Position numbers and translations under genes: made by a program. The notes under the pieces are model-generated. The model worked only from the letters and a program-made list of their open reading frames with translations. It was not told the DNA's origin and did no database searches. This document shows, piece after piece, positions 38,471 through 46,794 of a stretch of DNA of 64,000 bases (the first letter of the stretch is position 1; every line of letters begins with the position of its first letter). The DNA is taken from positions 1-64,000 of the forward strand of contig JASJBI010000032.1 in assembly GCA_030066595.1 (NCBI GenBank), read 5' to 3'. Source of the DNA: Alphaproteobacteria bacterium. Lineage in GTDB: Bacteria > Pseudomonadota > Alphaproteobacteria > JAJFFI01.

Positions 38471-39619
38471 ATGCGGGACGAACAGATCGGGCGGACGGAA
38501 ACGCTGCAGCGGCGTCTCGCCGACGAAGAGCTCGACGCCGCGGTTCTCGCCGACCCTGATTCGATCTACTACTTCGCGGGCTTCGCCAACTATCTGGGCA
38601 CCGATTTCGGCCGGCCGACGCTCCTGGTCGTGCCGCGCGCGGGCGCGCCTTCCATGGTAACGCCGCTCATGGAATCGGAGATGTGCCGGGCGATGAGCTG
38701 GGTCGACGACGTCCGACCATGGGAAGACGGCCGGAGCGGGGAGTGGCGCGAGTTGCTGGATGGGCTCTTGGCCGGGGTGCGGCGGCTCGGCCTCGAGCAC
38801 GACACCTTGCCGCAGGCGGTGCGCCGACACTTGGCCCAGGGCCTGGGCGGACGGGAGACCGTCGACGTCGCGCGGACGGTCGGCGAGATGCGCATGATCA
38901 AGAGCGCCGCCGAGATCGCCGTCATGCGTCAGGCGGGGGAGGTCGCCATTGCCATGGCCGAGGGCGCCCGCGCGGTGATCGGCGAGGGCGTGCCGGAATA
39001 CGAGGTCGCGCTGGCGGTGATCCAAGGCGGCACGCGGAAGGCCGCCGAACTCTTGCGGGACGAGGGGCCGGACCGCTTCGTCCCGCCGGTCATACACAAC
39101 TTGCAGATCCTGCAATCCGGCCACGACACTTCCATGGTGCACCGGCGGGCCAGCACCCGCCGCCTGGGCCAGGGCGAGCCGGTCTATCTCTGCTTCTGCG
39201 GCATCGCCAACTTCCGGCACTACAAACTGGGTTTCGACCGGGAATACTTCGTCGGCTGGGTCTCGGACGAGCACGCCCGGATCTACGAGACCACCCTGGC
39301 CGCGCAGGCCGCCGCCCTGGCCGCAATCCGGCCGGGCGTGACCGCGGAGGAGGTTCATTACGCCGCCGAAACGGCCTACCGGGACGCTGGATTTCTGCCC
39401 GGATACCGGACCGGCCGGGCGATCGGCTGTTCCTTCCTGGAGCAGCCCGAGCTCAAGCCCGGCGACACGACCCGGCTGCGCCCCGGCATGACCTTCGCGG
39501 TCGACGGCGGCATCACGGTACCGGGATCCTTCGGCGCTCGCGTCGGGGACTCCATTGTCGTGACCGAGGACGGCTGCGAGGTTCTGACGCCCTATCCGAA
39601 GGAGCTCACGGTCCTGTAG
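38471..39619 (+). CDS. M24B (creatinase/prolidase-fold) hydrolase lacking the metal site
   Basis: A 382-residue 'pita-bread' protein with the N-terminal creatinase domain (TLQRRLADEELDAAVLADPDSIYYFAG) and the C-terminal M24 domain from about residue 150. The metal site of aminopeptidase P is not intact: the first Asp region reads LCFCGIANFRHYKLGF, the G-H-G-I-G His is R (TGRAIGCS), and the R-x-E-D Glu is Gly (ARVGDS). Creatinase and ectoine hydrolase also lack metals and show the LxCF pattern, so it is probably a non-metal amidinohydrolase or imidazolidine hydrolase; the substrate is unknown. First gene of the murJ-glnD accessory block. Confidence 0.75.
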   Translation: MRDEQIGRTETLQRRLADEELDAAVLADPDSIYYFAGFANYLGTDFGRPTLLVVPRAGAPSMVTPLMESEMCRAMSWVDDVRPWEDGRSGEWRELLDGLLAGVRRLGLEHDTLPQAVRRHLAQGLGGRETVDVARTVGEMRMIKSAAEIAVMRQAGEVAIAMAEGARAVIGEGVPEYEVALAVIQGGTRKAAELLRDEGPDRFVPPVIHNLQILQSGHDTSMVHRRASTRRLGQGEPVYLCFCGIANFRHYKLGFDREYFVGWVSDEHARIYETTLAAQAAALAAIRPGVTAEEVHYAAETAYRDAGFLPGYRTGRAIGCSFLEQPELKPGDTTRLRPGMTFAVDGGITVPGSFGARVGDSIVVTEDGCEVLTPYPKELTVL

Positions 39620-39731
39620 GGCCTGCAATCGATATGGCACGTGCCGGCCTCCTGGCTGTCGGCGCAGATCTGCCCAGTCGCCGGATCTGTCTTTTCTAAT
39701 GGGCGTCGTGTCTGTGTAGTATTGGAACGCG

Positions 39732-40628
39732 ATGGCGGTAGTGGAGATTCAGGACGGATTCGAGGCGGCGCTGGCGTCGCGCACGCCCTTCGTTGTGCGC
39801 GGCGCGGCCGCCGAGTGGCCGGCCTGCGCCTGGACGCTGGAAAAGCTCCGCGCCACGACCGAGACCAACGAGCCTGGCCGATACTGGTATGACCTGCCGC
39901 CGGACCATCCCCTGTCCGAGGATCTGGCGCAGCCGGCCTGGCTGGCCGCGCATTGGGATCGATTGGGACCGCGCCTTTCCCTGCGCGACCGGCCGCTGCG
40001 GTTCTGGCTGGCGCGCAAAGGCACGCGGACACCCTGGCACTATGACGGCAACGCGCTGGACGTGATCAATGTGCAGTTGAGCGGCGCCAAGCACTTCGCG
40101 CTGATGCCCCCCGACCAAGAGATGCCCTGGGTGCGCTTCCATTTCGTGTCGTCGCTCGGCTATGAGGAGACGCGCGCGCCGACACTGGACGTGACGCTGA
40201 CCGCGGGCGATCTCATATTCGTGCCGCGATTCTGGAGCCACCTGGTCCGCTCGCTCGACGAGACGAACAGCAACATCAACTGGGTCTGGACGGATACGGC
40301 GTTCGAGGCGGACACCGCCGTCGCTGCCCGAGAGGCCGAGCGGTTGACCGCCATCAAGTCGCTCGAGGCGTCAGGCCAGCTCGAGCGGCTGCTCGAGGCT
40401 GACGAAGCGGCGTTCCTGCGACAGGAACTCGTCGATTACGGTGGCGGTCGCGGCAGCGACTTGGTCTCGGCCATGATCGACACCGTAACGCCGGCGCGCG
40501 TGGACGCCCGTATCGACATCGAAATGCAAAACGAGCCATCCGGCGAGTTCTTTGCCCGCCTCGACACCCGCGGCCGCGAACTTCATGGCCGTGCCCGGCG
40601 CGCAGACGACTACTTCGTGAACGCCTAG
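39732..40628 (+). CDS. Cupin-like (JmjC-type) putative Fe(II)/2-oxoglutarate oxygenase
   Basis: A 298-residue protein with a cupin_8/JmjC-type core. It carries H-x-D in TPWHYDGNALDVINVQLSGAKHFAL (metal ligands) and a distal His in FVPRFWSHLVRSLDE, fitting the facial triad, and a K/H-x-F segment that could bind 2-oxoglutarate. Such enzymes hydroxylate proteins or small molecules. The C-terminal third is a helical extension (ERLTAIKSLEASGQLERLLEADEAAFL). It is convergent with the methyltransferase gene, 7 bases apart. Confidence 0.7.
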   Translation: MAVVEIQDGFEAALASRTPFVVRGAAAEWPACAWTLEKLRATTETNEPGRYWYDLPPDHPLSEDLAQPAWLAAHWDRLGPRLSLRDRPLRFWLARKGTRTPWHYDGNALDVINVQLSGAKHFALMPPDQEMPWVRFHFVSSLGYEETRAPTLDVTLTAGDLIFVPRFWSHLVRSLDETNSNINWVWTDTAFEADTAVAAREAERLTAIKSLEASGQLERLLEADEAAFLRQELVDYGGGRGSDLVSAMIDTVTPARVDARIDIEMQNEPSGEFFARLDTRGRELHGRARRADDYFVNA

Positions 40629-40635
40629 GACACGA

Positions 40636-41286
40636 TCACGGCAGTTTACGCAGAACGTGGATGCGGGCCGTATGCTCCGGGTTGGAGAGCGGCAGCGGCA
40701 AGAATTCCGGGCCGATTTCGACGCTTTCGAGGATGGCGTCCCGCTGCAACGCTCTGACCGCAGCCTCGAACCCCCCGTCCCGATAGCGCGCATCGCTGGT
40801 GGTGTAGATGATGTGCCCGCCGGGTCCGATGAGGCGCGCGAATTCGGGGATCACCTGTCCGGTCACGTATCCGCTCGTCCCGATGCTGAGAACAGCGTCG
40901 AAGCTCCCGTCCGGAAACGGCAGCGGCTCCATCAGATCCGCCCTGAGCGTCTCGCGATAGATGGATTTGGCATGCGCGACGTCGAGCATCCTTTGTGAGA
41001 GATCGACCGCAACCATATTGCTGTAGCCTTGGCCCGCGAGCGTTTCTCCAACCAGGCCGGTCCCGGCGCCGGCGTCGAGAATGCGCGCCTCGGCCGCGAG
41101 ATACCGTGTCGCCGGCCCGACCGTCTCGGCCGGTCCGCGCCAGTCGCACAGCTCGGCGACATCGGCATCGTACTCGTCCGCCCAGGCATCGAAGCGTGCT
41201 TCGGTGCGCGCGACATCTTCGGCCGCCTGGTACGCCCAGCCCACGCGCGCGCGCCGTTGCGAGGGCAGCGTCTCGTCGATCGTCAA
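40636..41286 (-). CDS. Class I SAM-dependent methyltransferase
   Basis: A 216-residue methyltransferase. Motif I is RILDAGAGTGLVGETLAGQG, motif II VAVDLSQRMLDVA, and post-motif DGSFDAVLSIGTSGYV with GGHIIYTTSDARY later. It resembles the family of Williams-Beuren/UbiE-type small-molecule methyltransferases. It is on the same strand downstream of the GNAT gene and may form the end of the cluster that starts at 44319. The substrate is unknown. Confidence 0.85.
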   Translation of the reverse strand: MTIDETLPSQRRARVGWAYQAAEDVARTEARFDAWADEYDADVAELCDWRGPAETVGPATRYLAAEARILDAGAGTGLVGETLAGQGYSNMVAVDLSQRMLDVAHAKSIYRETLRADLMEPLPFPDGSFDAVLSIGTSGYVTGQVIPEFARLIGPGGHIIYTTSDARYRDGGFEAAVRALQRDAILESVEIGPEFLPLPLSNPEHTARIHVLRKLP

Positions 41287-41323
41287 TTGCGTGTTCCCCG
41301 TGTTTGCCGGACGAGATCATGTC

Positions 41324-41731
41324 CTAGTCCATCCGCTGCCAGGTATACATGGCGACTTCCGGCGCCGGTACGATTTCGTACCCATTCGCCCAGCCCAACT
41401 CGGGCACCGGCGTCACCGACATCAGATAGGCGCCAAGAGGGGCGGTGTCCCTGAAATGCTGCGTGACCTCGGCGACCAGGAGTTTGCCCAGGCCGTGTTT
41501 TTGATGCTCCGGCAGGACCGCTGTGTCGACCGCCAAGTAGTGGCACCCGCCGTCCCCGACAAGGCGGGCTATGCCCACGGGCTGGCCCTTGTGAAAGACC
41601 TGCACGCCAAAGATCGTGTTCGGCAGTCCCCTTTCCGCCGCTTCCACCGACTTTTTGCCCAACCCCGCAGCACGCCGGATTTCAAGATAGACATCCACAC
41701 TCGGCGTTTCTCTGACGATCTCATAGCTCAT
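41324..41731 (-). CDS. GNAT-family N-acetyltransferase
   Basis: A 135-residue acetyltransferase. It has IFGVQVFHKGQPVGIARLVGDGG, then YLAVDTAVLPEHQKHGLGKLLVAEV, the acetyl-CoA loop with Q-x-x-G-x-G. The 17-codon upstream extension is ignored; MSYEIVRE follows GAGGGGA. It lies 37 bases upstream of the small methyltransferase and 128 bases after gene C of the NAS-like operon, all on the minus strand. The substrate is unknown; acetylation of a cluster product is only a possibility. Confidence 0.85.
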   Translation of the reverse strand: MSYEIVRETPSVDVYLEIRRAAGLGKKSVEAAERGLPNTIFGVQVFHKGQPVGIARLVGDGGCHYLAVDTAVLPEHQKHGLGKLLVAEVTQHFRDTAPLGAYLMSVTPVPELGWANGYEIVPAPEVAMYTWQRMD

Positions 41732-41859
41732 TGTCCCCTCCCCTCCATCCCTTGGGTGACGACCAGGCTGCGAACAGGCCAATTCCCGTTGCCGCCGCCA
41801 GTCTACGCAAGCGGCACCGCCTGATCGAGATCTCGCGAGACGCTTCCCGGCTCAGGTTT

Positions 41860-42570
41860 TTAGTCAGCAGCCTGTGCCGCTGCGTCCCCGGCTTTCCGAT
41901 CAAACAAACTCACCTGGATCGCGTCCCAATATACGATTTCCGGGTCGCACCGGAGGACCGCGTTGTACTCGCACGAGAACCCGGCCCGTTCGATCGCGCT
42001 GACCAGCTCGCCGGGGGTCGGCTCCTCTGGACTGTCAAAGCGATATCTGAGCTTGTCCGCCGTCTCCGCCGCCGTGCGGTGCGGGCCGTGCCAGGTGACC
42101 TTGAGAAGCCGGCCATCGGGCTTGAGCGAGCGATGCATGAGGCGCATGAGCCGGTCGAAGCGCTCGCCTTGGAAGGTTGCGAAGAAGCCGACGCCGAGGA
42201 TGCTGTCGAAGCGATCCTTGAGCGCTTCTCCGCAATTGAAGACGTCGGCGCAGAGATACTCGGTCCGCGTCCCCTGTGCCGCGGCCTTGGCCTTGAGTTG
42301 CAGAAGTTCGGGGTCCTCCGTGCGCAGCAGGAAGTCGAAGGTGCTCTCGTTGACATCCAGTCCGACGTATTCCTCGGGTGGCTCCCCGAAGTGCACCAGG
42401 TAATCGTAAAGGGTCGGGCCGCAGCCGGCGTTGAGCACCGAACGGCCCTTGATGTGGGACAGACTCGAGAGCCAGAACGACGCGACGTCCGGGTGCTCGG
42501 CGATCCGCTGTCGCACCTCGGAGTAGTAGTCACGGATGTAGTCGTACGGTGCTTGGAGCTGTGTAAGCAT
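41860..42570 (-). CDS. SAM methyltransferase, third gene of the NAS-like operon
   Basis: A 236-residue class I methyltransferase. Motif I is SVLNAGCGPTLYDYLVHFG near residues 47-65, with an acidic EYVGLDVNESTFDF ahead of the SAM-binding loop, DRFDSILGVGFFATF and GRLLKVTWHG. The chosen start MLTQLQAPYDY overlaps the end of the second NAS-like gene by 41 bases, so translation is likely coupled. N- or C-methylation of an aminocarboxypropylated product is a natural role in such an operon, but unproven. Confidence 0.8.
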   Translation of the reverse strand: MLTQLQAPYDYIRDYYSEVRQRIAEHPDVASFWLSSLSHIKGRSVLNAGCGPTLYDYLVHFGEPPEEYVGLDVNESTFDFLLRTEDPELLQLKAKAAAQGTRTEYLCADVFNCGEALKDRFDSILGVGFFATFQGERFDRLMRLMHRSLKPDGRLLKVTWHGPHRTAAETADKLRYRFDSPEEPTPGELVSAIERAGFSCEYNAVLRCDPEIVYWDAIQVSLFDRKAGDAAAQAAD

Positions 42571-43486
42571 GTTCGGGCGATGGTTTGCGAAGGATGAGAA
42601 AGGAGGATCGGTATGTGAGCCCGGGCCCGCTCTCCGGATCGAAGCGCGCCAGCTCGAGGGCGTCCGAGGCCGCCAGATTTGCCGGGGGATAGAACAACCG
42701 GCCGAGGTCAAAGGGATCGCGCAGGATCAAGGGTGCACCCGGCCGCATCCGCTCAAGCACATGAGCGATTAGCGCGTCTTTGGGCTGGTGCTGGTTGTCC
42801 TTCATGCTCACGCCCAGAAGGACCGTGCCGACGACGGCGTCGTAACGACCCAAATCTGTTACCTCATCGACGCTTTTGGCGACGTTTCGGATCTGGTCGG
42901 CCCAGCGCGACTGTTCGATCAGCTTGGAGCCAAGCGCGAATGCCGTTGCCTCCCGCTCGATACAGGTCAGGTCACTATCCAAGGCGGAGGCCATCGTGAG
43001 CGCGGTGATCGGCAGCGGGCCCGACCCGAACACGGCGATCGACTTGCAGCCTGCGAGCGCATCGGCGACGGCCGGGACGAGCGTCCAGAACAGCTGCTGT
43101 TCGACCATCTGCGCGAGCGTCCTGCCGACATCGCCGCCCTGCAATAGGGCGCGGGCTTGTTCGATCTCCTTGTCGAACTCATAACAGGCGCGAATCCGAT
43201 GCAGCTTGGGCTCCGCGGCCAGAATCGCGCGATCGGCAAAGACCTGGTCACAAAGGGCCTGATCCGCTCTCTGCATGTGCCCGTCGAGCTCCGCATAGAT
43301 CGGCTCGACCACCCTGTACCAGGGCGAGATCCCGCCATAGGGGGCCGTCTCGAGGTGGTCGGACAGGTAATTGGCCCCGTAGGCGGACGCCTCGGCCGAC
43401 CCGTCTGGATTGCGCATGAGGTGGAGCCTGTCGGCATAGAACGCCAGGACGCCGCAGAGCTCGCGGATGTTCTCGAGCGCGCCCAT
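42530..43486 (-). CDS. Nicotianamine synthase-like protein, second copy (B)
   Basis: A 318-residue protein with the divergent nicotianamine-synthase fold. The SAM pocket reads IAVFGSGPLPITALTMASAL (GSGPLPIT at 154-161), followed by TCIEREATAFALGSKL. The late motif LRDPFDLGRLFYPPANL corresponds to the family's R-x-x-x-G-x-x-x-L-Y-P segment. Such enzymes transfer 3-amino-3-carboxypropyl groups from SAM, as in CntL of the staphylopine and pseudopaline pathways and in plant nicotianamine synthase. The first about 140 residues differ from gene A and look helical. Its ATG overlaps the stop of gene A (TGATG). It is not obviously truncated. Confidence 0.7.
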   Translation of the reverse strand: MGALENIRELCGVLAFYADRLHLMRNPDGSAEASAYGANYLSDHLETAPYGGISPWYRVVEPIYAELDGHMQRADQALCDQVFADRAILAAEPKLHRIRACYEFDKEIEQARALLQGGDVGRTLAQMVEQQLFWTLVPAVADALAGCKSIAVFGSGPLPITALTMASALDSDLTCIEREATAFALGSKLIEQSRWADQIRNVAKSVDEVTDLGRYDAVVGTVLLGVSMKDNQHQPKDALIAHVLERMRPGAPLILRDPFDLGRLFYPPANLAASDALELARFDPESGPGLTYRSSFLILRKPSPEHAYTAPSTVRLHP

Positions 43487-44319
43487 CAGGATCCGGAGCC
43501 CGAGCGGTCGACGACGATCAACGAATAGAGCTTTTGCGGCGGGTCGGGCAGCAGCCGATGCGGCACGCCATCGAGCAGACAGAGGTCGACGGACGGCCAG
43601 ATGATGGTTCCCGAACTGACGGCCGTCCGGAATACGAGCAGCGTCTCCGGCGGGACATGGCGGGTGTAGTGCTCGACCACCCGCATTTTGTCGGCGTCCG
43701 TGACGCCGACGACGAGGCCGACCATGACGCCGTCGTAGTAGGAGAAATCCGACAGGTCGAGCGCGTCGGCGTGCACGACCTCCAGCGTCGGGCAGTCGAA
43801 GATGCGGACGACCTCCTTGGCGAGCCGGCAAGCCTCGGCGTCGCAATCGACGCAGACGATGGAAAGGCCGGGATTGGCGCGGGCGAAATAGATCGCCGAG
43901 GTCGGAAACGGACCGGCCCCGAGCCAGATCATCCGCCTGCACCGATAGGGCGCCAGAGAGCGGACCTCGAACGCCTGCGCGATCTCGTACCAGTCCGCGC
44001 TGCGGAACTGATCCGCAGCGGCCTCCCGGCCCGCGTCGGCGATTGTCTGCGCCACGGCCATTTCCCGCCGGTATTCATACTCGGCACGGATCAGGTGAAA
44101 GCGCTCGCGAATGGAACTGTAGCGCGGATCCTGGCGAACCGCGCCGATCTGCGCGTCATCCAGGTCCAGGAGGATTTTGTCCAGCTCGCCGAAGAGCTGC
44201 TCCAGGCGCAGGTCGGACACCGATGCGATCTGCACGGCCTCGACGCAGATGCGAACGACCTGGTCGATCGAGTCGTCGATGTCCCAAGTCCGGGACTGGA
44301 CAGGAATTCTCCGTTCCAT
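43486..44319 (-). CDS. Nicotianamine synthase-like protein, first copy (A)
   Basis: A 277-residue protein. After a helical N-terminal 125 residues comes the NAS-type core: MIWLGAGPFPTSAIYFARA (LGAGPFPT at 133-140), then IVCVDCDAEACRLAKEV, HADALDL, DGVMVGLVVG and R231-T-A-x-S-S-G-T-I-I-W-P, matching the family 'RSAxGxxxxLYP' site with W at the usual L/Y. Genes A and B look like ancient, well-diverged paralogues that may act in sequence or as a heteromer. Gene A is the first gene after a lux-box-like promoter. No CntM-type opine dehydrogenase is nearby, so the product is not a standard opine metallophore. Confidence 0.7.
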   Translation of the reverse strand: MERRIPVQSRTWDIDDSIDQVVRICVEAVQIASVSDLRLEQLFGELDKILLDLDDAQIGAVRQDPRYSSIRERFHLIRAEYEYRREMAVAQTIADAGREAAADQFRSADWYEIAQAFEVRSLAPYRCRRMIWLGAGPFPTSAIYFARANPGLSIVCVDCDAEACRLAKEVVRIFDCPTLEVVHADALDLSDFSYYDGVMVGLVVGVTDADKMRVVEHYTRHVPPETLLVFRTAVSSGTIIWPSVDLCLLDGVPHRLLPDPPQKLYSLIVVDRSGSGS

Positions 44320-44384
44320 GATTCGTTAGTCTGCGAGGCGTGTCTGTTGGGGCTTTGATGTTGTTTCGCTATGCCCAAAGGGAG

Positions 44385-44431
44385 AGTTTAGACGCCAGCG
44401 CAGAATGACGGAACTGTCACTAGTGACAGTT
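44385..44431 (-). promoter_or_regulatory. Lux-box-like 20-bp palindrome and promoter of the NAS-like operon
   Basis: AACTGTCACT and AGTGACAGTT form a perfect 20-bp dyad at 44412-44431. It has the CTG-N10-CAG geometry of boxes bound by LuxR-family regulators. Reading leftward, -35 TTCCGT (44408-44413) and -10 TAAACT (44385-44390) are 17 bases apart, and the dyad centre is about 43 bases before the predicted start, the class II position of LuxR activators. The match is from pattern only, and no luxR or luxI gene lies in the window. TetR or other regulators can bind such dyads too. Confidence 0.55.
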
Positions 44432-44494
44432 GTCGGAGCGACGCGATTACCCCGCATTTAGAAGCCTCGGCTGGCCTCGAATACATGGCCGTCG

Positions 44495-46681
44495 TCAGTC
44501 GACCCAATGCAGGACGTCGCGAATGATGGACCAGCGCGGCGCTTTGTCGGTAATCGGTTTGCCCAAGATCCAATGCCGATACAATTCTTCAACCATGCCG
44601 ATCTTTATCTGAACGCCCAGCCAGTTGTTCAAGAAGGTCTGGAATTCGCCCTGTTTGGACGGAAGCGCAAAGCCGACTGGCACCGTCGGTTTGAACCCGA
44701 TCGGCACCACGGCCATGAACTGCGGGTAGATCAGCGTCCAGGCGGAGCCCATCTCCGCAGAGAAGAGGAGTGCGTCGACGTCCGGTAACTCACCTCTGAG
44801 GAACGGTTTCGGCGACCTGATCTCCACGAACTCGGCGTTCGGAAACGCCTGCTGGATCTGCCGGTGGAAATAGTCAGGCATCACCCCCAGCCTGAGCGAT
44901 GGCAGTTGCCTGATCGTTTGGAGAGTTGCGAAGTCGCGGCGCGACTCGTCTCGAATAAGAAAGCCCGGCGTTTCGTCGACATATGGGCGCGTGAACGCGG
45001 CATCGAGGGCGCGCGTCGGCGTAATACTGACTCCTCCGGCAATCATATCGAGACGTCCCGAATCGAGCCATTCGATCCCATCGCCCCAGTTCACCTGGCT
45101 GATCTCGAGGCCCACGCCCAGATCCCGGGCCAGGGCATGCATCAGCTCCATGTCGAGGCCGACCAGCTCACCGCCGCCGTTCCGGAAAACGAAAGGCAGC
45201 CGGCCCGCGTGAACGCCGACCCGAAGGCTGCCACGGTTGCGGATAACCGTGAGCCGCGGACGACCGCGCGCCTCGACAGAGAGCGGCGCAGGGTCCGCTA
45301 TCTCTGTGATGGGCACCGGCTCCTCGACGAGCTGCATGGCGCGCAGGCGCTGTTCTCCGATGTTCTCTTCCGGCAGGATGCCCCTGAAGGCGAAGCCCAA
45401 GACCAGGAAGAACACCGCCGCCAGCACGATGCTCGCGCCCCCGCCGATGATGAGTCTCATCCAATTGAGCCGGCCGGTCATGGCACAGGCCGCCAGCAGG
45501 CAAAGGACGACGCCGTGCATTGCGGCGAGCGAGGTCCAGAAGTTGCTGGTGATCACGGAGCCCACGACGAACAACTGCACCATGTCCGAGGGCAGCCGGA
45601 AGTAGTCGAGCAGGAAGGGCAGCGCCAGCCACATGCCCCCGAAGGAAGACGGGATTCCGAGGACGCCGAACATTGGATACTGGTCCAGGGTTAGGGGCGC
45701 GCCGACGAACCAGGCGGCAAAGAGGATGAAGGCGAGGCTGATCGGCGTGCCCGCGGTCGGCACGGTGTAGGCCGTCGGGGCGAGCACATTGACGGCCGAA
45801 TTCGTCTCCGGCGTGCCCAGCTCGGCCTCCTTGAGCAGCTTTTTGCACTCCTCGGCGATCAGCGGCAGGACGACCAGCACCGTGTTGACCGCGAAGGCCG
45901 TGATCATGGCGGTGCGGGCATGGCGCAGCACATCCAGGTAGGAGAATGGAGTCGCGAGTGCGACGAGCACGGGGAGCGTCACAAAACCAAGCAACGCCCA
46001 GGCCGCCACATAGGTCCAGAGATAGATCTGCAGGCGGTTCAGCTCCTCGAACTCGATGGTTCCCGCCGTCGCCGCCGCCATCGCGAAAATGCCCAAGGGT
46101 GCGAGTCTCGCAATGAACGACATGACCCGTCCCAAGGCTGTCTCGATCACCTCGAGAGCATTCAGGATGGTCTGCTTTTCGCGCATAGCCATCAACGCCA
46201 GACCCAGGGATATGCTGAACACCACCACAGCCGGCACAATCGATTCACTGAGAGACTCGAAAATGTTGGCTGGGATGAACATGCTCATGAGATCGAGCGG
46301 CGCTTCGGACGGCAGGGTGGTGCTGAAGAACGAGCCGGTGTCCCAGTCCGGATAGGATAGCGGGATCATGAAGGACGTGAGCCAGCTCACCGCCCACAGC
46401 AAGACGATCAAAATGACCGCGCGCAGGCCGAGCAAGCCGCAACCGGTCGGCTCGAGTCGGCCGATACCGGCGATGAGAGAGGCCAGAACGTAAGGCAGCA
46501 CCGTCATCTGCAGCAGCCGGACATAGGCGACCCCCACCTCCTTCAAGGGGGCGTTGATCTCGCCGAAGAAGAGCCCGCAGAAGATGCCGAGGGTGAGGGC
46601 CAGAACAATCTGGGTGAAGCAATCCGTCGGGAGCGCCAGGCGGCGCTTAGACCGAGCTTTCGTGGAGACGACGGTCGACAT
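44495..46681 (-). CDS. Fusion of SDF dicarboxylate-type transporter with periplasmic amino-acid-binding domain
   Basis: A 728-residue protein. Residues 1-430 are a sodium:dicarboxylate symporter (DAACS/SDF) fold with about eight hydrophobic segments, opening LTLGIFCGLFFGEINAPLKEVGVAYVRLLQMTVLPYVLASLI. The glutamate-transporter NMDGT site is replaced by VPTAGTP and the serine-rich hairpin-1 site is absent, so ligand and ion coupling may differ. Residues 480-715 are a type 3 solute-binding domain (GSLRVGVHAGRLPFVFRNGGG, AGGVSITPTRALDAAFTRPYVD), joined by a linker after the last transmembrane segment. Both modules normally occur in separate systems. It is the gene upstream of the lux-box promoter, on the same strand. 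Confidence 0.85.
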   Translation of the reverse strand: MSTVVSTKARSKRRLALPTDCFTQIVLALTLGIFCGLFFGEINAPLKEVGVAYVRLLQMTVLPYVLASLIAGIGRLEPTGCGLLGLRAVILIVLLWAVSWLTSFMIPLSYPDWDTGSFFSTTLPSEAPLDLMSMFIPANIFESLSESIVPAVVVFSISLGLALMAMREKQTILNALEVIETALGRVMSFIARLAPLGIFAMAAATAGTIEFEELNRLQIYLWTYVAAWALLGFVTLPVLVALATPFSYLDVLRHARTAMITAFAVNTVLVVLPLIAEECKKLLKEAELGTPETNSAVNVLAPTAYTVPTAGTPISLAFILFAAWFVGAPLTLDQYPMFGVLGIPSSFGGMWLALPFLLDYFRLPSDMVQLFVVGSVITSNFWTSLAAMHGVVLCLLAACAMTGRLNWMRLIIGGGASIVLAAVFFLVLGFAFRGILPEENIGEQRLRAMQLVEEPVPITEIADPAPLSVEARGRPRLTVIRNRGSLRVGVHAGRLPFVFRNGGGELVGLDMELMHALARDLGVGLEISQVNWGDGIEWLDSGRLDMIAGGVSITPTRALDAAFTRPYVDETPGFLIRDESRRDFATLQTIRQLPSLRLGVMPDYFHRQIQQAFPNAEFVEIRSPKPFLRGELPDVDALLFSAEMGSAWTLIYPQFMAVVPIGFKPTVPVGFALPSKQGEFQTFLNNWLGVQIKIGMVEELYRHWILGKPITDKAPRWSIIRDVLHWVD

Positions 46682-46794
46682 GGGTCGCGGATGTTATCAG
46701 ACTGGTTATTCGAGGGCGATCCCAAGGCGGCGCAGCGGATTTCGAGTGTATTGCTACCGGGCTAAGGGTCCATCATGGGATGCGGGAGGCGAAC

